Positions 1 through 18,571 are shown, counted from the stretch's first letter. The stretch is DNA of 64,000 nucleotides from Ficedula albicollis (GCF_000247815.1 NC_021677.1:1416803-1480802), one strand, 5' to 3'. Translations and numbers: made by a program. Notes: generated from the sequence alone by a model not told the origin.

Positions 1-1585
1 AGTTTAATATAGGGAATATCACACAGCATAGTCAGAGGTCAAAACAGAGACATGGCAGGGATAGCACTGTAATAATTTTTAAAAATTGGCTTTTTTTTCC
101 TTAGAAGACAAATTGGGTTTCTCAATAAGAACGTTGTTCCAGGAGTCCTGACTTACAATCCATGTGCATATTTTGGAAATCCAGGCCATCACTTGTACAC
201 ACTTAGTGTGTTTCAGCCACACACACAAACCCCACCTTCCACAGCAGGAATCAGTCAAAAATTCTCTTTTTTTTGCACTTGAAGCAGGTTTGATGCAGAG
301 CATGTAACAGACTTCTTTGAGTAAACTTATTTGCTATTGCCTGAATTGTGGTTAAATTGTTAACTCAGCTGCAATGAACTTCGATCATTAACAGTTCCAG
401 TTACCTTGGCTTAAAACCCAAACTTTGTGCAGTTAATAAAAAGGATTAATTATAATTAGAGCTGGTTCACTAAGGTGGTTAAGTTTGATAGGTGGTCTTT
501 TAAAAAATTTCAAATCACTCAAAGTCAGTACCGCAGTAAAAGTGTGTAAATAGGCAAAGGCACTTTTGGAACTTTTGTGTAGTAAAACTTCCCACAGTGA
601 GTGCTCAGCAGCCACTGAAAACAAGAATTTTTAAATTTCATTGACATCTGCCTTTTTTTTGTGTGTATTATTCAGTGCAGATCTGAAAAGCTCAAAACAT
701 CAGGAGTTAACTCAGAGTGAGGAAGAGTTCAAATGGTCCAGCAACTTAGGACTACACTAGGTCTGGCCCTAAAAATACAGGATTTGGGTTTTGACCTGAG
801 AAATCAGTGTTAAGTATGAGAATACTTAAGTCTTTGTATTTTCAGATTTTTTGCAAACAAACAGAACCAAGTTTGCATTGTTTTCAGGATGAGAAACACA
901 CACATTCTTTTCTGTAAACTGAGTTTTAAAGCATTTTATGTAGTGCCTCTCCATTCAGGATTTTTGTGCCTCTATTTTTCTTACTTTAATTTAAATGTGA
1001 AAGTTGCAGCATTTCTAACAATAGGCTGAGAAAACTTGTTTAAAACTGGTGATTCAGTTATAACCAACTGTGTCTCAAATCAGATATAAAATTACATTTT
1101 CAGACAAGTTTACTGGCCAACATAAAACCTCCCAGATGATTAATATTTGCATCAGTTAGATCACTAGAAAAATACCATGTCCTATGCAAGATCTTTCAAT
1201 TACTGTGCATGCAGTTTAATGTATGGAAATGTGTCATTGCTTCATATAAGCAGATATAAGCATCTGCTTCAGAAAAAGTGAAGTATTGCAGTCAAGAGCA
1301 TTACTGCTGCAAAAATGCTCCAACCAGTGGCTTTTCAGATTAGTTCTAAAAATTCTATTGACTTACTATTCTCTTTTAAGCTCTTGCACTGCCATGTTTG
1401 TATTTCTGTGTATTGGCTAAACTTATGCTTTGTTTTTTTTTCATGTCATTAGATTGTGTGTGATGCTGTTTGATTTTATTTTATTGAAAGTAGAATCCCA
1501 GACTCTTTAGCACCAGAGAACTAAAATACTTCTATTGATTAAAAGGCCATGTTACCCTGTTCAGTGGTTAGAACAGAGCAATGTG

Positions 1586-1760
1586 TGTTGTGGTTTAACC
1601 CCAGCTGGCAAGTAAACACCACACAGCCATTCACTCACCCCCCCTCACTGAGGGAGGATCAGAAGGACAAAGGTGAGAAAGTTGGGGGTTGAGACAAAAA
1701 CAGCTTGATAATGGAAAGATGTTTTTAAAAATATTGTAAAGAAAATTAAAAAAAAAAAAA

Positions 1761-1842
<82 letters not shown>

Positions 1843-1950
1843 AAAAAATAAAAAAAAAAAAAAAAAGCCAACCAAAAGAGAGTTTGGTCACAAATCCAAA
1901 ACACCAGCTACTGTGAAGAATTTAACTCTATCCCAGACACAACCAGTACA
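1586..1950 (-). mobile_element. Solo ERVL-type LTR, reverse orientation, broken by a C-run
   Basis: Read on the minus strand, the right edge begins TGTACTGG and continues to CTGGGATAGAGTTAA, which matches the start of the common avian ERVL LTR as I remember it (TGTGCTGGTTTTGGCTGGGA). The left edge, read on the plus strand, is tgttgtggtttaaccccagc, the reverse of the usual LTR end. The middle of the LTR is missing and is replaced by A-runs around 78 C bases (1763-1840). No clear target-site duplication was found. Family assignment is from memory; a RepeatMasker run with avian libraries would settle it. Confidence 0.65.
1763..1840. repeat. Poly-C run, 78 bases
   Basis: An uninterrupted C homopolymer flanked by A-runs on both sides, inside an LTR whose central part is missing. 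Probably a gap-filling or sequencing artefact. Confidence 0.95.
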
Positions 1951-2302
1951 TTGCTTTTCCATTTTTTTGGGTTTTGTTTGCAGAATAGGGTGTAGGTGAA
2001 CATAAACATCCCAATTAAGCTACACTCTGTAATTTGAGAAAGTAATGCTACTAAACATTTTGAATAAATACTTACTTTAGCAAAAAAACCAAAATAAAAC
2101 CAAACAAAAAAAAAAAAAGCCTCTGAAAGGAATAGAAGATGCATGGTTTAATTCCAGAAGAAGTTTAGTATATTTCTAGTTTTGTCTGGACTAGAAGACT
2201 GTAATTTCTTTACATGTTTTTTAAATTACTTAAATCCAGTATGTCAGGCTTATGGATAAAAGTTTGCACTGCGAATCTGATTGATTTTAATGCTTTCCCT
2301 AG

Positions 2303-2386
2303 GGTGACCTTCACAGAAACTCCTAAAGGCTTCAAAGAACTCATTTGAGGCAAAATAAAGGAAATAAGCTGTGCCGATAAAGTAAA
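2303..2386 (+). other. ARL14EP: ARL14EP 5' UTR part of first coding exon
   Basis: A splice acceptor (tgctttccctag) ends at 2302 and 84 bases of untranslated exon lead to the ATG at 2387. A second possible AG is at 2315-2316, so the exact exon start is inferred. Confidence 0.5.
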
Positions 2387-4842
<2,456 letters not shown>

Positions 4843-5260
4843 TGTGTGTGCAGAGCTTCATGCTGCCTGTGTGCTCCCTGCTTGCTGTCACACAGCACAG
4901 TCAGTGTTCAGCAGTGTGATGAAGCTGTTGGAATTTGTCACCATCCGCTCTCGGTGTGATTAGGGACGCAGCCATAGTGCTGTTTCTCACACTTGAGTTA
5001 CATTGTACTGAGGCTTCTTAGTCGTCCAGGTGAGATCTCACTGAACAGCTGTATTCAAGTACAAGATGCTAAATTCTGATGTAAACTATCCTGAGCCACT
5101 CACTGTTCTTTCACTCATTGTTTTATACAATGAACCATCTCCGTGTATCCCTCGTTTCTCCTTCTCAAATTCAGGATCTCCGTCTGTTTTATGTGAAATG
5201 CTATGAAAGTTCTCAGTGAATTTACAAGCAGCATTAATAAAGCTCTCTCTCTAGTATTAA
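4843..5260 (+). other. ARL14EP: ARL14EP 3' UTR (probable)
   Basis: Follows the TAG stop and runs to an AATAAA signal at 5236-5241, so cleavage would be expected around 5255-5265. Longer alternative ends cannot be ruled out. Confidence 0.6.
5236..5241 (+). promoter_or_regulatory. ARL14EP: Candidate poly(A) signal AATAAA of ARL14EP
   Basis: First canonical AATAAA downstream of the stop codon, followed by a CT-rich stretch. Gives a 3' UTR of about 420 bases. Confidence 0.55.
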
Positions 5261-7900
5261 TAGTGAATGCTGTATCTTCTATAGAGTATTGAAGCTACAT
5301 CTGATCAGTCCAATCCTGTTCACTTTAAAAGGAGCCAAAAGCATTTAGGTGTTCAGATCTCATCCCAGTTACTGGGATTTGAGATCAAGTTATCCTTACG
5401 AATTCATAAGAATATTAATTCATATGAATTAATTTAATATTAATTCATATTCAAATACTGAAATTAGCCTGTCAAGGCATTGTGATTACTTTGTTGGTTT
5501 CTGTAGAACAAAATTAAAACAATTTTGCTCTGTAATCAGTCTGTAATTGGACTGAACCAATATTTCAACAGCCTGTTTCAACACTGGTTTGTTCACTTCA
5601 CTGGTTTTAAAGGTTTCTATGCAGCTGAAGTGAACTTGAATGTCTGTTTCCAAAGGTTATCTAGACTGTTACCAAAAAAACCCAGAGGAATGGGAAGTAC
5701 CTTTGGTTGATACATTATCTGTCCTCATAATATTAAACTTTTACACTCTTACAAGGGTTATTGAAAAGATTTTATTAATGAAGTATTAGTAACTTTTTTT
5801 TTTCTTTGCAGTTTTGTTGTGTTTTGTATAAATTTCCTGTTCTTTGATGACTTGGAAGATATCCATGTTTGTTGGGTTGCATTTTTCAATAACACTGTTA
5901 ACTTCTTGAAGACTTACTTGGTAAAGTTGTATAATCTTGCTGTGTGCTCAGCAGATTTTTTTTTTCTGTTCTGGTGTCATGAATGTTGCAGTGCCAAAAT
6001 CCAAAGTCATGATTTGAGTTATGCTGACATCTGCTGGTCCTACTGGAGTATAAGCACTGAGATGCTACATTTTTATTAAATCTGTTATAAAAATAATCAT
6101 CATAATTTTCTTTTTGGTCAGAGCATTGACAGTTGTTGTAGTCAGTTATCTCTCACTGTTTCATATCTTAAGCGATCTTTTGAATTAGATGAAAATATAA
6201 ACAGGTAACTTCCAGGAGAGTGAGAGGGGAAAAGCTGGTTGAGTTGTGTCACTTATGTGCATTTATTGTTTTTTGTAATTAGACCAGAATTGGCAGTATT
6301 CATTGTTAATAAACTTAAAAGGCTTCTGTGTATCACTAAGTTCAGTAGTGTGTTTTTAATACAGTTCCACGTGCCCCACAACCATTTTCCTCTTCAAAGA
6401 CATTGTAACAAGTCAAACTTCACCATCTTGCTGGATTGAAACAGCCTACAGCATGAATTTCACTTTTTGTTGTTTTTATAGACACCACACAAGCTATTTT
6501 GTCATCATCTAAAGTGAGTGCCTGTGCCAGAATTGCTCACAACTAAGCCTGCTAAACAGGACAAGGAAACAACTACTTTCCATAAAATCCAAAATTCATA
6601 AGCACTTCAAGCTCTGCATGCAGAGACTTTCCTATTGGTTATTAATTGCAAAAATTTGTGCCTTGGCAAAGGTTACATATTCAAGAGACAAAAATCAATG
6701 ACAATAAAAGACTGGTTTATGAAGAGTGCATATTCCATGAATCAGTTTGAGTTTATTGAACAGAACAGAATTGTGGTGTTGTAAGAAAGCAAGCCAGTCC
6801 TTGACACTCTAAACACTCTACTTCCTCACACAGAGCAAACCACTTTAAGTTTAGAATGTGGTCAAACTTGAAAAGTCAGTGAGGGTTCTTCTGTTGACCC
6901 TGAGAGAATTGGCAGAGATAGGATGTGCCCCTTTGTGAAGCTGAAAGTTTAAAGTTTAAAAGTTTAAAGCCAATTAAGTATCCCTTGGGATTATTTGTGT
7001 TAAATACTCAAATAACAGTATAATGCAGTCAGGTAATTGAAAAGAGAAAGTTTACATTAACTTTTCACCATTATATTACAATGTATGTTATAACCTTCTT
7101 TTAAATATAACTGAGAGTAGAGGAACAGTTTATTGAAATTAATATATTCAAAGATCATTAATTACAAGTTGCATCTAGTGTTCACCAATGTGGAAACCAG
7201 AACCAGAGCTACTGTTACTCATTCGCTGCAATTAGATTTCAAATCATCAGCTGTCCTCCAACTTGTATTAAAAAATACTGTAGGAAGGTGTGAACCCTTG
7301 CCATTAAACTGTCCAGTTCACTCTTTGAAGGAGTTTTGTGCCATTATCCCACTCTGAAATAGGGAGTTCACATGTTTCGAGTCCCTCATACCCAGCAGAG
7401 GGCATCAGCTTACTGCAAACCTGTCCATGAGTTCCACAGTGCACCTCCAAGAGCTGCATCCCCAGAATTAGGGGATCCCTCAAAGAGGAATTAATTCATT
7501 GACACATTCAGAAATGGAGCACAGGACAAGAGAAGTGTTACCCACAGGCATGAGGTTGCAATATAGCTGACTCAGGTACGAGATTTGCACTTAAGCTGAT
7601 TTTCATTTTGGGCTTTGTAAGAGCTTCTCACCCAATCCCCAAACACCTGAATGATTTCTAGTTCTTTAAAAGGAGAGCAACACTTTTAGAGATGCGTTTG
7701 CATTTCTCTATGAAAGTTTGGTTAAGATTCCTGCCTGAGAAATGAATGCAGGATTGGGTAGCCAAGAAAGCACTCATAGCAGGGCCTTGCACTCATTGGC
7801 AAAACCAGCCACACACTCCCTGGTTCTCATATTATAACTAAGTGGTGAGAGAATTGCTCTAATTCTTCTCTTCTTTGCTCAGCTTCCTTTGGTAGCCCTT
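5261..7900. other. Intergenic DNA, no gene seen
   Basis: AT-rich sequence between ARL14EP and the first local duplications. Short open frames here resemble no protein I recognise and lack splice-consistent neighbours. It holds a 20-base perfect palindrome at 5414-5433. Confidence 0.6.
5411..5455. repeat. AT palindrome with overlapping direct repeat
   Basis: 5414-5433 is a perfect 20-base palindrome (ATTAATTCATATGAATTAAT). The block aatattaattcatat at 5411 recurs at 5437. Confidence 0.85.
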
Positions 7901-7903
7901 TGC

Positions 7904-8011
7904 ATGTACAAGGCAGAAAGTCAAATCTGGATCATACACTGACTTTCCTTTCTGAATGTACAAGGCAGAAAGTCAAATCTGGATCATACACTAAGTGACT
8001 TTCCTTTCTGA
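7904..8011 (+). repeat. Tandem duplication, period 52
   Basis: Copies 7904-7955 and 7956-8011 are identical apart from a 4-base insertion (taag) in the second. Confidence 0.9.
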
Positions 8012-8296
8012 GCTCTAGTTAGGACAGCATTAACAACTTGTGTCATAAGCCCAGTTCTCCATCTCACCCACAGATGTCAGCATTACCTACCACAACCTCC
8101 TGAGAGTGGGTCCATGCAGAGCTCCAGCCTGCAGCCTGAAGTAAAAGCAGTTCTCTTCTATCATCTTCTGATCTTCTCCTCGGTATTCTTCCATTTTTTC
8201 TTGCATTTTAGCTGATAGCTCTACTTTTCAATTGAGTGTTTTAGCTGCTGAATTAGTGCCATGCAGTAGACAACATTAGTTAACATATTAGAAAGA

Positions 8297-8353
8297 ATAT
8301 ATGTATATATGTATATATGTGTATATGTGTGTATATATATATATGTATGTATG
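8297..8353. repeat. AT/GT microsatellite
   Basis: Alternating purine-pyrimidine tract of atatat, gtatat and gtgtat units in intergenic DNA. Confidence 0.9.
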
Positions 8354-9436
8354 CCCCAGTAAGGATCAGCTGTGCAACCTGGGTAAACTGGTAACCAGGA
8401 ACATCAGAACTTAAATTCTCAAAGAGAAATCACTGGGAATTCAAAGATCCTACTTCATTCACAGCTTTTAAGGGCCCACAAGTCGTCTGAGAAACCTTTT
8501 AACATAACTACTTTGCTTAAAGGTAGAAAATAGGATTTTAGCAAATTTCAGTAACATAAGTTTTGTTAATTTGCTGTTTATTCTTCTAATTAATCCTGCA
8601 TTAGAGTGCTTTATAATCCAGGTGTGAATGAGTTTTCTTCTCACTTCATTTTCTATTGTAAGTTTGTAGCACACAAATCAACACCCCCAAAATCCACAAA
8701 CAACCAAAAACCCCACTATCAAACCTCCAAGCTGCTCCTTCCCTTCTGTTTTTTAGCGTGCCAGTGCTCTCTCAGCTGACTTGCTTGCCAGTTTTCAGTC
8801 AGATGGGCTGGATCTTGACAGTTGACTTCAATGCTCCTGGAACTTCTCTCTTGACAACCATCTCCTTTTAGTAGTCGTTACAAGAAGAGTGATTATATTT
8901 TGGCAGGACTTTGTGCTGCTTCCTGGGAGTTTCAGTTCAATCCCTAAGAGAAGAGAAAACTCAGAGATACTTCTCTGTTGAATACACTTGTGCAGGATGC
9001 CTAACCTCCAGCAGGCTCCTCATATCAGCACTGGGGGAGCCCCAAATCTCAGCTGCACTGTTCCACGTCTCAGCAGTGAGCTCCTGCTCACAGTCCTGCT
9101 GACTTGAGTGAAATGGCTCAGAGCAGTGAGGAAGCCAAGCATTCTGCCCAGGTGAAATGTGTCAGGAAAAAAATGCTGAAACTGATGGGACTGTTTGGGC
9201 AAAGACACCGTTCACCCTCGCTGGTTATGTGTGAAACAGCAGGAGAGATTGTGCCCCAGATCTAAGAAGTGGAAAGCAGCTACAGAGTGTAGTGTTCACC
9301 TAAAATAAAATTGCCTTCTGTTGTGGGATTCCCAAAATAAAATGCTGGGTAAGCTTTACAGGATTGTTCCCTAAAGATCCCTCTGAGCACATCCTGACTC
9401 CTTACTTTAAAGGACTGGTTTTGCTCCAGAGTGGCA

Positions 9437-9872
9437 GAACCTAACTCACTAATATTGTACCTGTAACTTATTTAATTTTTATCTGCATAGTGCTCCAAAT
9501 GGCCCAAGGCTGGTTCAAATCTCAGTAACCTGTGTGCACACGTGTGCTTTTAGAGCTGTGATGTGCAGCTGGCACAGCCAAACTCAGAGCTCCTCCCTCA
9601 GAATTACCAGGTGCAAGTGGCATGTGCAGCTGGCACAGCCAAACTCAGAGCTCCTCTCTCAGAAATACCAGGTGCAAGTGGCATGAACCTAACTCACTAA
9701 TATTGTACCTGTAACTTATTTAATTTTTATCTGCATAGTGCTCCAAATGGCCCAAGGCTGGTTCAAATCTCAGTAACCTGTGTGCACACGTGTGCTTTTA
9801 GAGCTGTGATGTGCAGCTGGCACAGCCAAACTCAGAGCTCCTCCCTCAGAATTACCAGGTGCAAGTGGCATG
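9437..9872 (+). repeat. Nested duplication, period 248 with an inner period of about 61
   Basis: 9437-9684 is repeated at 9685-9872, the second copy ending early. Inside the first copy a segment beginning tgtgcagctggcacagcc is itself doubled (about 9562-9622 and 9623-9684) with small differences. Confidence 0.9.
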
Positions 9873-11870
9873 GGTGTAGGTTACCACTGATCTGGGTTTG
9901 TTTGAATCTGCCCAAGAAGGAAGAAATAAAAACACTTTTCTGCCCCACAGGGTGTGAGGAAAGGGGACCTGCACTCCATTGACTTGTATTGGCCTTAGTA
10001 ATTATTCCATAGTTAGCTGGAAGGCTGGAAACTTGCATCTTCTGCTTCAATGGAATTTTAAAGGCCCATCCATCACTCAGATACAGCTGGTACCCAGCTC
10101 AGTATCAATATTTAGATATCACAATGTGCAACACTTTCTGGAAGAGCAGAGCTGGAGCCCTTTCCCCTTTCACATCTCTTCTTTTCACCAACATCACTCA
10201 TTTCACAATATTATTTTCTCCACCCAGCACTAGTTGCTGATGCTCCTCACATGTCCAAAATTGCTACTGACATTTCAATTTTGTTTTATTTTTCTCTTCT
10301 CTTTGATAGAATTACAGAGAACATTTATATTTGAATAAAAAACAAATAACGTGTGTCAGAGTATGCATCAGGGAACATCAAATTGTTTTTTTCCAATTAC
10401 AACTCTATTTCAAATAGAGTAATGCAATTAAAGGATAATTACTTGAAGTGCAAAGCCAAGGTTATGATCAGAAATGGTTACCCTTTCACTTCAAAGGGCT
10501 GTCTGACTAAATAAAACATTCCTGTGGGGCAAGTTACTCTGCATTTCTGCAGGTGTCTAGAAGCCACATGTCTGACACTACAAGGAGAGTAGGCTCTTAC
10601 AGTATAAACTACCACTTTAGGAAAGGGGATACATACAAGTGGCTTTATCACTGACTGATAGTGGCATAAATTCACTTCAACTAATTAATAATATCCTAGT
10701 AGTTTTTAATAAGCAGCATCATAACACACTCAAATAGTAATTATGGTAAACTAGCAGCACTCCCTCAGCTGGTGAGCTTAGTTTGAGTTGCCATTGCTTT
10801 GATAAACAATCAGCAACAAGATAAAGGAGCAAAAGGGGAACACAGAACTAAAAAATTACTTTCCTGTGAAAAGTACTACCAAGTATTGCCCTCTGTCAGC
10901 TGCTCAGAGAGGGCCAAAGAGGGTCTAAAATAGCTGATAGCTGTGGGAGGTGTGGTTGTAAAGGGGCTTCTAACTTTATTCAGATAAAGTCATGGAGCCC
11001 CACCCTTCAAAAGGCCAGCACTGCTGGCAAAGCCCTGCCTTTCTTCAGGAGCCTGGCTGCTGCTGCCATGCTCCAGCGTCAGAAATGATTATCAGGTTTT
11101 GCCAATCTCTTTTATTTAAGTGCAGGGAACAAAGCAGCAATCCTTTATTATTAGCTGCTTTATTGGACTGGTAATAGTGCCTAAAAAGGGTTGGGACTCC
11201 AATTTGCCCCACTGTTTGCTGTGAGAGCACATGGGCTCGTTTCCTACCAGGCTTGCAGTGGGACGGGGGCTGAGCCTTGATCCTGTTTTGTTTGTCTTCA
11301 TCTTTTTTTCTGCAGGTGGCTGACAAGCATTTACCTCATTCCCTGGAGGTGTTTCCCTGTCTCAATAACCGGAGGAATAATAAGTAAATAAATGTGTCTT
11401 ATTTTGCCATGTTGTTGGTGGAGTCCTTTGTCTGTAGAATACTCAGAAAAAAAAACTTTTGGATTGATCTGCAATGCATAAGCCTATTTTCTATTAAAGT
11501 GTATTAATGGCAGGTTCTGTGCAATTAGTGAAAAGTCAATTCCCATTACTAGTTAACACTATTGAGTATCTGCTTTCTTTAATAAAAACCCATGTCCAGC
11601 ATAAGGACAATAAATCGATAAGCAGCCACTTTCTAAATCTATTCTGTCTCCTCCAAAACTGCAGAGAGAGTGCTGCCATTTGGAAGTCAGAATGGATTTA
11701 GGAGATCCCCTGCAACTCCATTTTTCTTTGGAAAAGCCTTTCCTCCTTTGTGAGAGCTGTATGTGTGTACTGGTGTTACAATTTTACATTCATTTAGCAG
11801 CACCTCAGCCCGGGTTGGCAGAAATCCTCCATGGAATTAAGGCATCTCTCATGTTTGAATTTCTTGCACT

Positions 11871-11907
11871 CTGAGGCACTGGCACAGGCTGCCCAGAATG
11901 CTCAGCT
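11871..11907 (+). mobile_element. CR1-like fragment
   Basis: gaggcactggcacaggctgc followed by ccaga matches a well-known part of the avian CR1 3' region. Very short. Confidence 0.4.
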
Positions 11908-13094
11908 AAAACTCAGATGGGGAGAAGTGGCCAAGACCTGCTTGGTGCTTTTTTCAAGCTTCTATGCACAGGTTTCCTGTGTGATTAACCCTCTAATAAA
12001 TAAGGAATATTACTTGAAATTAACAAAGAATAACTAAAACAGGAGGAAAAAACTTGCTTTTCTTGGGTCAGAAAAAATGAAAGCTAAACAAGAATTGAGA
12101 GGAAGTGTGAAAGATGTATTGTTCTGCTCCTGGTGTTTCTTTAGTTTACTATTGGTTTTCACTTTCACCATGGATCTGCAAAACCCCAAAGGCTGCTGCT
12201 CAAAAGTGAATAAAAGGCAACTAAAAAGGCAGCTGCTGTCATAGCCTTTTTTGTTGTTGTTAACCAGGGGGACAGGAGGGACTGGGTGGCAGAAGAAGCT
12301 AAAGATGGCTAAAGGAAAGAAAATGTATTTTCCTTCATTCTTTTCAGAGAAGGAAGGAAGTAAAGCTGCTCAGCCAGTTTTAATGATTATTTGCTAAACA
12401 ACCAAGTGGTCGTTAGTCAGAATGAACGTAGATGAAATTCAGACATTGAAAGTTTTTGGTAGAAATTTGATTTTTATAGACACATTGGCAGTACTTTTTC
12501 CCCAGAAGTATTACATTTTGATTTAGCTGAGGAAAAGGAATTATGTTATGTGATGACACAATTGTGACTCACACTTTGTAACAAATACTGAGCAGTGAAA
12601 ATGGAAACAAAATGCAAGCTATCTGTTAGGTAAACATGTTCTTTTAAAATGTTGACTGAATTTGAATAATGAATAAATTGGAGGAAATGGCAATCTGCTT
12701 GTGGAAGTCTCAGAAAAATAAAGAAGGGCTAAGCTCAAAAGGTAAATTATTAATGTTGGTATATTCACTTTGCTCCTGTTATTTGTAACATAGGAAATGT
12801 GATTTGTGTGTATATGTCATTTTAATATTAACTCAGTTGCCAGCTCAGATCTAAAGTAATGAGACAGATGCAAGTCTTTCATTTCCAGAGGAGCATTTTT
12901 AATGCAAATGAAATCAATATGGTAAAACATTCTGCCCAAAGAGGAGCTGAAGACTGGGGTTTAGAAAGTTTTATACTCTTCATTTTTTCCACCCGTGGTG
13001 GGTCAGACACATGCACACGTGGAAGAGGATGATGACACAAACTTCTGCTTCTGAGTTCAGCACATGCTGGGATCTTATCTGCAGATCAGTTTGA

Positions 13095-13233
13095 TCAAGA
13101 GCAACTACAACACTATAAACAAGAGTTAAAAAAAAAAAAACTAGATAGTTAGACACAGCTGTCAAGAGCAACTACAACACTATAAACAAGAGTAAAAAAA
13201 AAAAAAAAACAAACCAGATAGTTAGACACAGCT
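13095..13233 (+). repeat. Tandem duplication around an A-run
   Basis: Copies 13095-13160 and 13162-13233 share both flanks, and differ mainly in the A homopolymer (longer, with an extra caaac, in the second). Confidence 0.9.
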
Positions 13234-14176
13234 ATGTGCAGCTGCAGGGCCTGAGAGCTGATGAGTGAGAGCTAACAGCATTGGGGGAATGCTCTTGGGG
13301 AAGCCTGCATGCACCAACCCTCTTCTTTCCATTTCCAGCCCTTCCTGACTATTCAAAAGTACGAATCCCTGTTTAGGACCTAAATGGGTCCAGGTCAATT
13401 GCAATGGAATTTTTCTTGGACATCAAAGGGAAATGGCAGACTGGGTCTCACCTGCTTGGAACAAGGAGGGGACCCCCTAATTTTGGCAGGAAAAGCTGGG
13501 GAGATCCCTCAAGAGAGCAGATCCCAGGTGGAGCTATCCCTACTCACTAGGTCCCAGGCTTTTGGTTTTCAGGAAATGGGGAATCCAGAGCAGTGAGTAA
13601 AACCATGTGCCTTGCCCTGGATGGTTGTTTTAGACCAGTGCCTCAGACCAGAGCAGCCCTGTGCTGACAGGCAAGAGCATGAGAATAAAATAACCTAAAA
13701 TAACCCTCACCAGCTTCAGGATCACCTCTCTCAGAGACATACACAGAACAAATAATAGAGGGAGTTGGCTTTTTGTTTTCAACTTGTGCCAAGCTCGCTG
13801 GAAGAATCACCTCGGGTGTAGGTGATCCATGCAGGAAAATAATATTGTCAGGCAAAATTCAGGTCTTGTTCTCACACCACAGGAGGACAGCAACAGCCAG
13901 ATAAAAATGCCTCTTTATTTAACTCAAAGGGTGGTGGGCCAGAGGTGAAAACACTGTGGAGTTTGGTCCAGCACCTCTCTTCTTTATAAGGCTGCACAAT
14001 GTTGTCTTGGAGCGCATCCAGCTTTCACACTGATGTTGCTGAGCTGCCCTGCACAGGACTATGCTGGGCTCCTGAAGGCTTAGAAGTTTCCTCTCTTATT
14101 TTCTGTATTCCCCACAGGCTGCTTGTTAACAGCACACATCATTGCCAAAAATTAAAAGCAAAACAAAAAAGGGGAG

Positions 14177-16646
<2,470 letters not shown>

Positions 16647-17130
16647 TTGGTGCCTTGGAGTGGCTGCCCAGAACAGAGGCTGGACAGGATTAAGAGAATA
16701 AAGTGGGTTTTTATTAAAGGCTTTCATACAGGTGCACCTTGGGCAGTCAAAAGCCTCTGAGGCTACACCCAAGATGGCCATGAGTTTTGCACAGATATAA
16801 ATTTGGTCCATTTACAGGTCAGGGGTTAATCCTCCAATTACAGCTTCAGCTAATGAAGCCATATTCCCCCAGTTCCCCCCAGTTCACCTTTGTTTATGCT
16901 GCTCCTGGCCTGAGGCTGTGGGATATCCATGGGTTACAGGCCCAGAGGGATTGCTTTGTCCAGGCAAAATGTGAAGACAGTTTACTCCACTTTGTGTGGA
17001 GTTTAGAGCTGTGCACTAATGCAGTACAGGATTTGAAAAATATAAAAGCTGAAATCTTGGCATCAAGGGGAGCAGAGGAGGGAGAGCCACAGCTTGGCTT
17101 TTGCTCTTCTCTCACTAAGCTGGGGATTAG
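16647..17130 (-). mobile_element. ERV LTR-like repeat, reverse orientation
   Basis: Read on the minus strand it has ...GCCTTTAATAAAAACCCAC followed by a short U5-like end, the layout of a retroviral LTR with a polyadenylation signal. On the plus strand it holds the phrases cttgggcagt, ctacacccaagatggcc and ggggttaatcctccaattac, which I recall from songbird LTR copies. Both boundaries are approximate and no target duplication was identified. Confidence 0.5.
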
Positions 17131-18571
17131 CTCAGGTATTCCCCTCTAGAGGAAGGAGACTCTAGGGCTGTTTACATCCAAATGTAACTCGAATTTGCTC
17201 CTGATCTGAAGGGAGGTGAAGTTTAAGTGATCAACACTTCTGTGAATGCCAGTCCCCAAGCTCAGACAAACTGGAAATACTCCTACCCAACAAGTATCAT
17301 TGCCACTTGAAGGACACATGGGAAGTCACTGCTGAAAGGTGCTAACTTTTCTGATGATAATGAATTAGTTTTCTGACTCCTGGAATGCTTTGCCAGCCCA
17401 GTCAGGAGGTTGTTTATAGCACAGGTCTGACATTGCTGCTTGCTTATTGATGTTATGATTGTCCAGAATTTTATTTAGGGTGTAGGTTGTCACCAGATGT
17501 TGAGATAGTTGGGGGTGAGGGGGGTGAGTAGTGGGGAAATCTTGCCAAGTCCTCACCTGATCTATTCAACTGTTCCTCCAGCAGCTCATGTGGAGGGGAA
17601 GGTTGACAAATTCCTGATATCAAGCCCAGCTGTCAGAGCAACACGGGGTAATAGCTGTCCTTGTCACACACTCCAATTAATTCAGCAGCATGTCAATGCA
17701 GGTGTAATTGATAGACTCCACATTCTGGCTGAGTAATGAAAGTCTAAAGCCTTGCTAAGTCCATTTCACCTCCTAAGAGACCCTGAAATCTCACCTGAGC
17801 TGTCAGTGTTGTGGTGAGGGGCGCTTAAAAAAACCCAACAAGCAAAACAACAGTTTGCTGCAAGAGCAAGTAGGGGTTTCATATGACAATTCATTTCAAA
17901 GGTAGGAAAGGTTGTGAAAAGAAAGAACAATGCCATAATATCTTGGAGTGGCAGCTTTATTCAAATCCTGCTTGAAGTCAAACAGAAAATAAATCAGAGG
18001 ACTTATTTCTCTGTGAGAACCCATGTGTTCTGGAGTCTTCCTGTTAATGAAAAAGTTGCTTTTAGAAGAAAATGTGGCCAATATCTTAAAGAGCTGTGGA
18101 AAAGCTCAGGAGGCTCATTAGCATAATCCTTTGTCTGACTTGGAAATATTTGTTAAGAACTTCTAAAACAACAACAACAAATTGCTGTTAGAGTTCCCTG
18201 ACTACTGTGCTGACTCATCTACTTGCAATGGGGATTTTGGTTTAACAAATGGCTTGAGGTCTTGGGGCTTTAGAGCACAGGTTTTATATTAGGCACTCAT
18301 TTTACCTTAAAAAAAAAAAAAAAAAGGTTTATCACCACAACACAGGAGTACATTCCTACAGTGACCCATGAAATGTGTCTCACCCTCTCCCAGCACACTG
18401 CACAACCGGGGGATGCTGCAAATGCATCCAGGCTCTTTGCTTTGAGAAATACCTGCTTGCTGGAAAGAGCAGGGGGCCAAGACTGCTTCTCTGGGGCATC
18501 ACAAATTATTAACAGGAGCCCCAGGGAGGGAACAAAGCCACCTGAGATTTTAATGGATGCTCTGAGAGTCT

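Larger units (their letters stand above)
1..2302. other. Upstream/intronic DNA of ARL14EP; no coding exon seen
   Basis: This AT-rich stretch precedes the first coding exon of ARL14EP. It contains no CpG-rich promoter-like block, so the promoter and the non-coding first exon expected for this gene probably lie left of the window. The last bases before 2303 form a pyrimidine-rich splice acceptor (tgctttccctag). The only other structure I see is the LTR with its C-run at 1586-1950. Short open frames here show no recognisable protein. Confidence 0.55.
8354..13094. other. Intergenic DNA, no gene seen
   Basis: Holds a nested duplication at 9437-9872, a near-perfect hairpin at 10402-10420 and a small CR1-like piece near 11871. 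I see no open frame with protein-like composition or a paired splice structure. Confidence 0.6.

Noticed and set aside
13858..14110. Possible further LTR with a reverse AATAAA-like region (cctctttatttaactcaaag)
   Set aside because: The resemblance to LTR copies is only a loose memory, and no boundaries or second copy in the window support it.
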